Assembly (NCBI GenBank): GCA_024643305.1
Contig: JAHENE010000125.1
Span: forward strand, 1 to 6,135
DNA length: 6,135 nucleotides
From: Thiobacillaceae bacterium
Lineage (GTDB): Bacteria > Pseudomonadota > Gammaproteobacteria > Burkholderiales > Thiobacillaceae
Direction: 5' to 3'
Shown here: positions 5,236 through 6,135 of the stretch, piece by piece
How positions within the stretch are numbered: position 1 is the stretch's first letter
Layout of the letters: every line of letters begins with the position of its first letter
Translations under genes and position numbers: made by a program
Notes under the pieces: model-generated
Database searches by the model: none
Told to the model about the DNA's origin: nothing
The model's input: the letters and a program-made list of their open reading frames with translations, nothing else

Positions 5236-6135
5236 ATGAACCCGATCGTCATCATCGGCTCCGGCCTTGCAGGCTATACCGTGCTGCGTGAACTGAGGAA
5301 GCGCGACCAGGCCACCCCTGTCACCCTCATCACCTCGGACGATGGGCATTTCTATTCCAAGCCCAATCTGTCCACTGCGCTGGCTGCCGGCAAAACTGCT
5401 GAACAATTGGTCAATACGCCAGTTGAGAAAATGGCTGCCGACCTGAACGCACAGGTATTGATACACACCCGCATCACCGCCATCGACACAACCGAAAGGA
5501 AAATCCGATGGAATGAAGGAGAAACGGAATACGGCAGGCTGGTGCTGGCATTGGGTGCCGACCCCATTCCGCATGGCTTGACCGGACCGGGCTCCAAGCG
5601 CATTCACGCGGTAAACGATTTGCAGGATTACCGTGCCTTTCGTGCAGTGCTCAAGCCTGGCAGCCGCGTCGCCATTCTCGGCGGCGGCTTGATCGGCTCT
5701 GAATTCGCCAATGATCTTGTTGCATCCGGCCACAAGGTTGAAGTTGTTCACCTTGGGCTGTGGCCACTGGAAAGACTGACGCCTGAAACGGTGGGACAGG
5801 CGCTTGCCTTTGCGCTCGCCGCGCAGGGTGTTACCTGGCATTTCGGCCGTACTGCAAAATCGATAGAACCTGCAGGTGAAAGGGTTCGACTGATGCTGGA
5901 TAACGGAAGCCAGGTTGAGGCCGACATCGTGCTCTCTGCCATCGGCTTGCGATCAAGAACTCAATTGGCAGCCAGTGCCGGGATCAAAACCAATCGCGGT
6001 ATTGTCGTGGATAAGGCCCTGCAAACTTCTGCGCCGGACGTCTACGCATTAGGCGACTGTGCCGAAGTGGACGGCCAGGTTTTGCCTTATGTGCTCCCAC
6101 TCATGCAGCAAGCGCGGGCCCTGGCCGCAACGCTT
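5236..6135 (+). CDS. FAD-dependent rubredoxin reductase (3' end cut off)
   Basis: The frame is open to the window edge, giving 300 residues of a family that is usually about 380-400 long. The N-terminal FAD-binding motif is IVIIGSGLAGY (GSGLAG at 8-13). The segment FYSKPNLSTALAAGK (39-53) is typical of rubredoxin reductases. VLALGA (103-108) is the conserved ATG-type motif. A second dinucleotide fold has AILGGGLIGSE (146-156), and DVYALGDCAE (268-277) is the second FAD contact. The enzyme should pass electrons from NAD(P)H through FAD to rubredoxin. At the end of the second beta strand of the NAD fold, where an acidic residue usually selects NADH, H172 appears (VEVVHLG), so cofactor preference is uncertain. 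ATG 5236 has AGAAGGA 6 nt upstream; ATG 5230 is in frame but abuts that site. Third gene of the rubrerythrin operon. Confidence 0.92.
   Translation, partial: MNPIVIIGSGLAGYTVLRELRKRDQATPVTLITSDDGHFYSKPNLSTALAAGKTAEQLVNTPVEKMAADLNAQVLIHTRITAIDTTERKIRWNEGETEYGRLVLALGADPIPHGLTGPGSKRIHAVNDLQDYRAFRAVLKPGSRVAILGGGLIGSEFANDLVASGHKVEVVHLGLWPLERLTPETVGQALAFALAAQGVTWHFGRTAKSIEPAGERVRLMLDNGSQVEADIVLSAIGLRSRTQLAASAGIKTNRGIVVDKALQTSAPDVYALGDCAEVDGQVLPYVLPLMQQARALAATL

Overview
The window reads as ordinary, fairly GC-rich proteobacterial chromosome. The protein types suggest a betaproteobacterium, perhaps a sulfur- or iron-oxidising or microaerophilic lineage, but that placement is inferred from resemblance and was not computed. 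I see no tRNA, rRNA, CRISPR array, insertion sequence or phage gene.

Layout. Positions 1-206 hold no convincing complete gene, only a possible gene 3' remnant and a perfect 8-bp hairpin. A LysR-type regulator lies on the minus strand (207-1082). It is divergent, across an AT-rich 101-bp spacer with a 17-bp palindrome, from a plus-strand pair: a DsrC/TusE-like protein (1184-1522) and an HPP-family membrane protein (1571-2239). The DsrC-like protein keeps the inner cysteine of the family but has tryptophan where the C-terminal catalytic cysteine should be.

All genes after 1184 are on the plus strand. oxyR (2334-3269) encodes a peroxide sensor with both redox cysteines (C200, C209). It is followed after 20 bp by a DUF202 membrane protein (3290-3655), then a MarC-family membrane protein (3727-4362). 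After a 146-bp AT-rich spacer come rubrerythrin (4509-4985), rubredoxin (5027-5200) and a FAD-dependent rubredoxin reductase (5236 to the window end, cut off).

Working model. The last three genes would form one electron chain, NAD(P)H -> flavoprotein -> rubredoxin -> rubrerythrin -> H2O2, with the peroxide sensor encoded just upstream. Two DNA sites fit OxyR geometry (ATAG-N7-CTAT type). One has perfect 6-bp arms and overlaps the oxyR start codon. The other is a weaker two-half site directly upstream of a possible rubrerythrin promoter. Together they suggest an OxyR-controlled, anaerobe-style peroxide-reducing module. The known parts are well-described families. The less familiar points are the altered DsrC, the rubrerythrin with about 26 extra residues before its last iron-ligand helix, and the two operator candidates.
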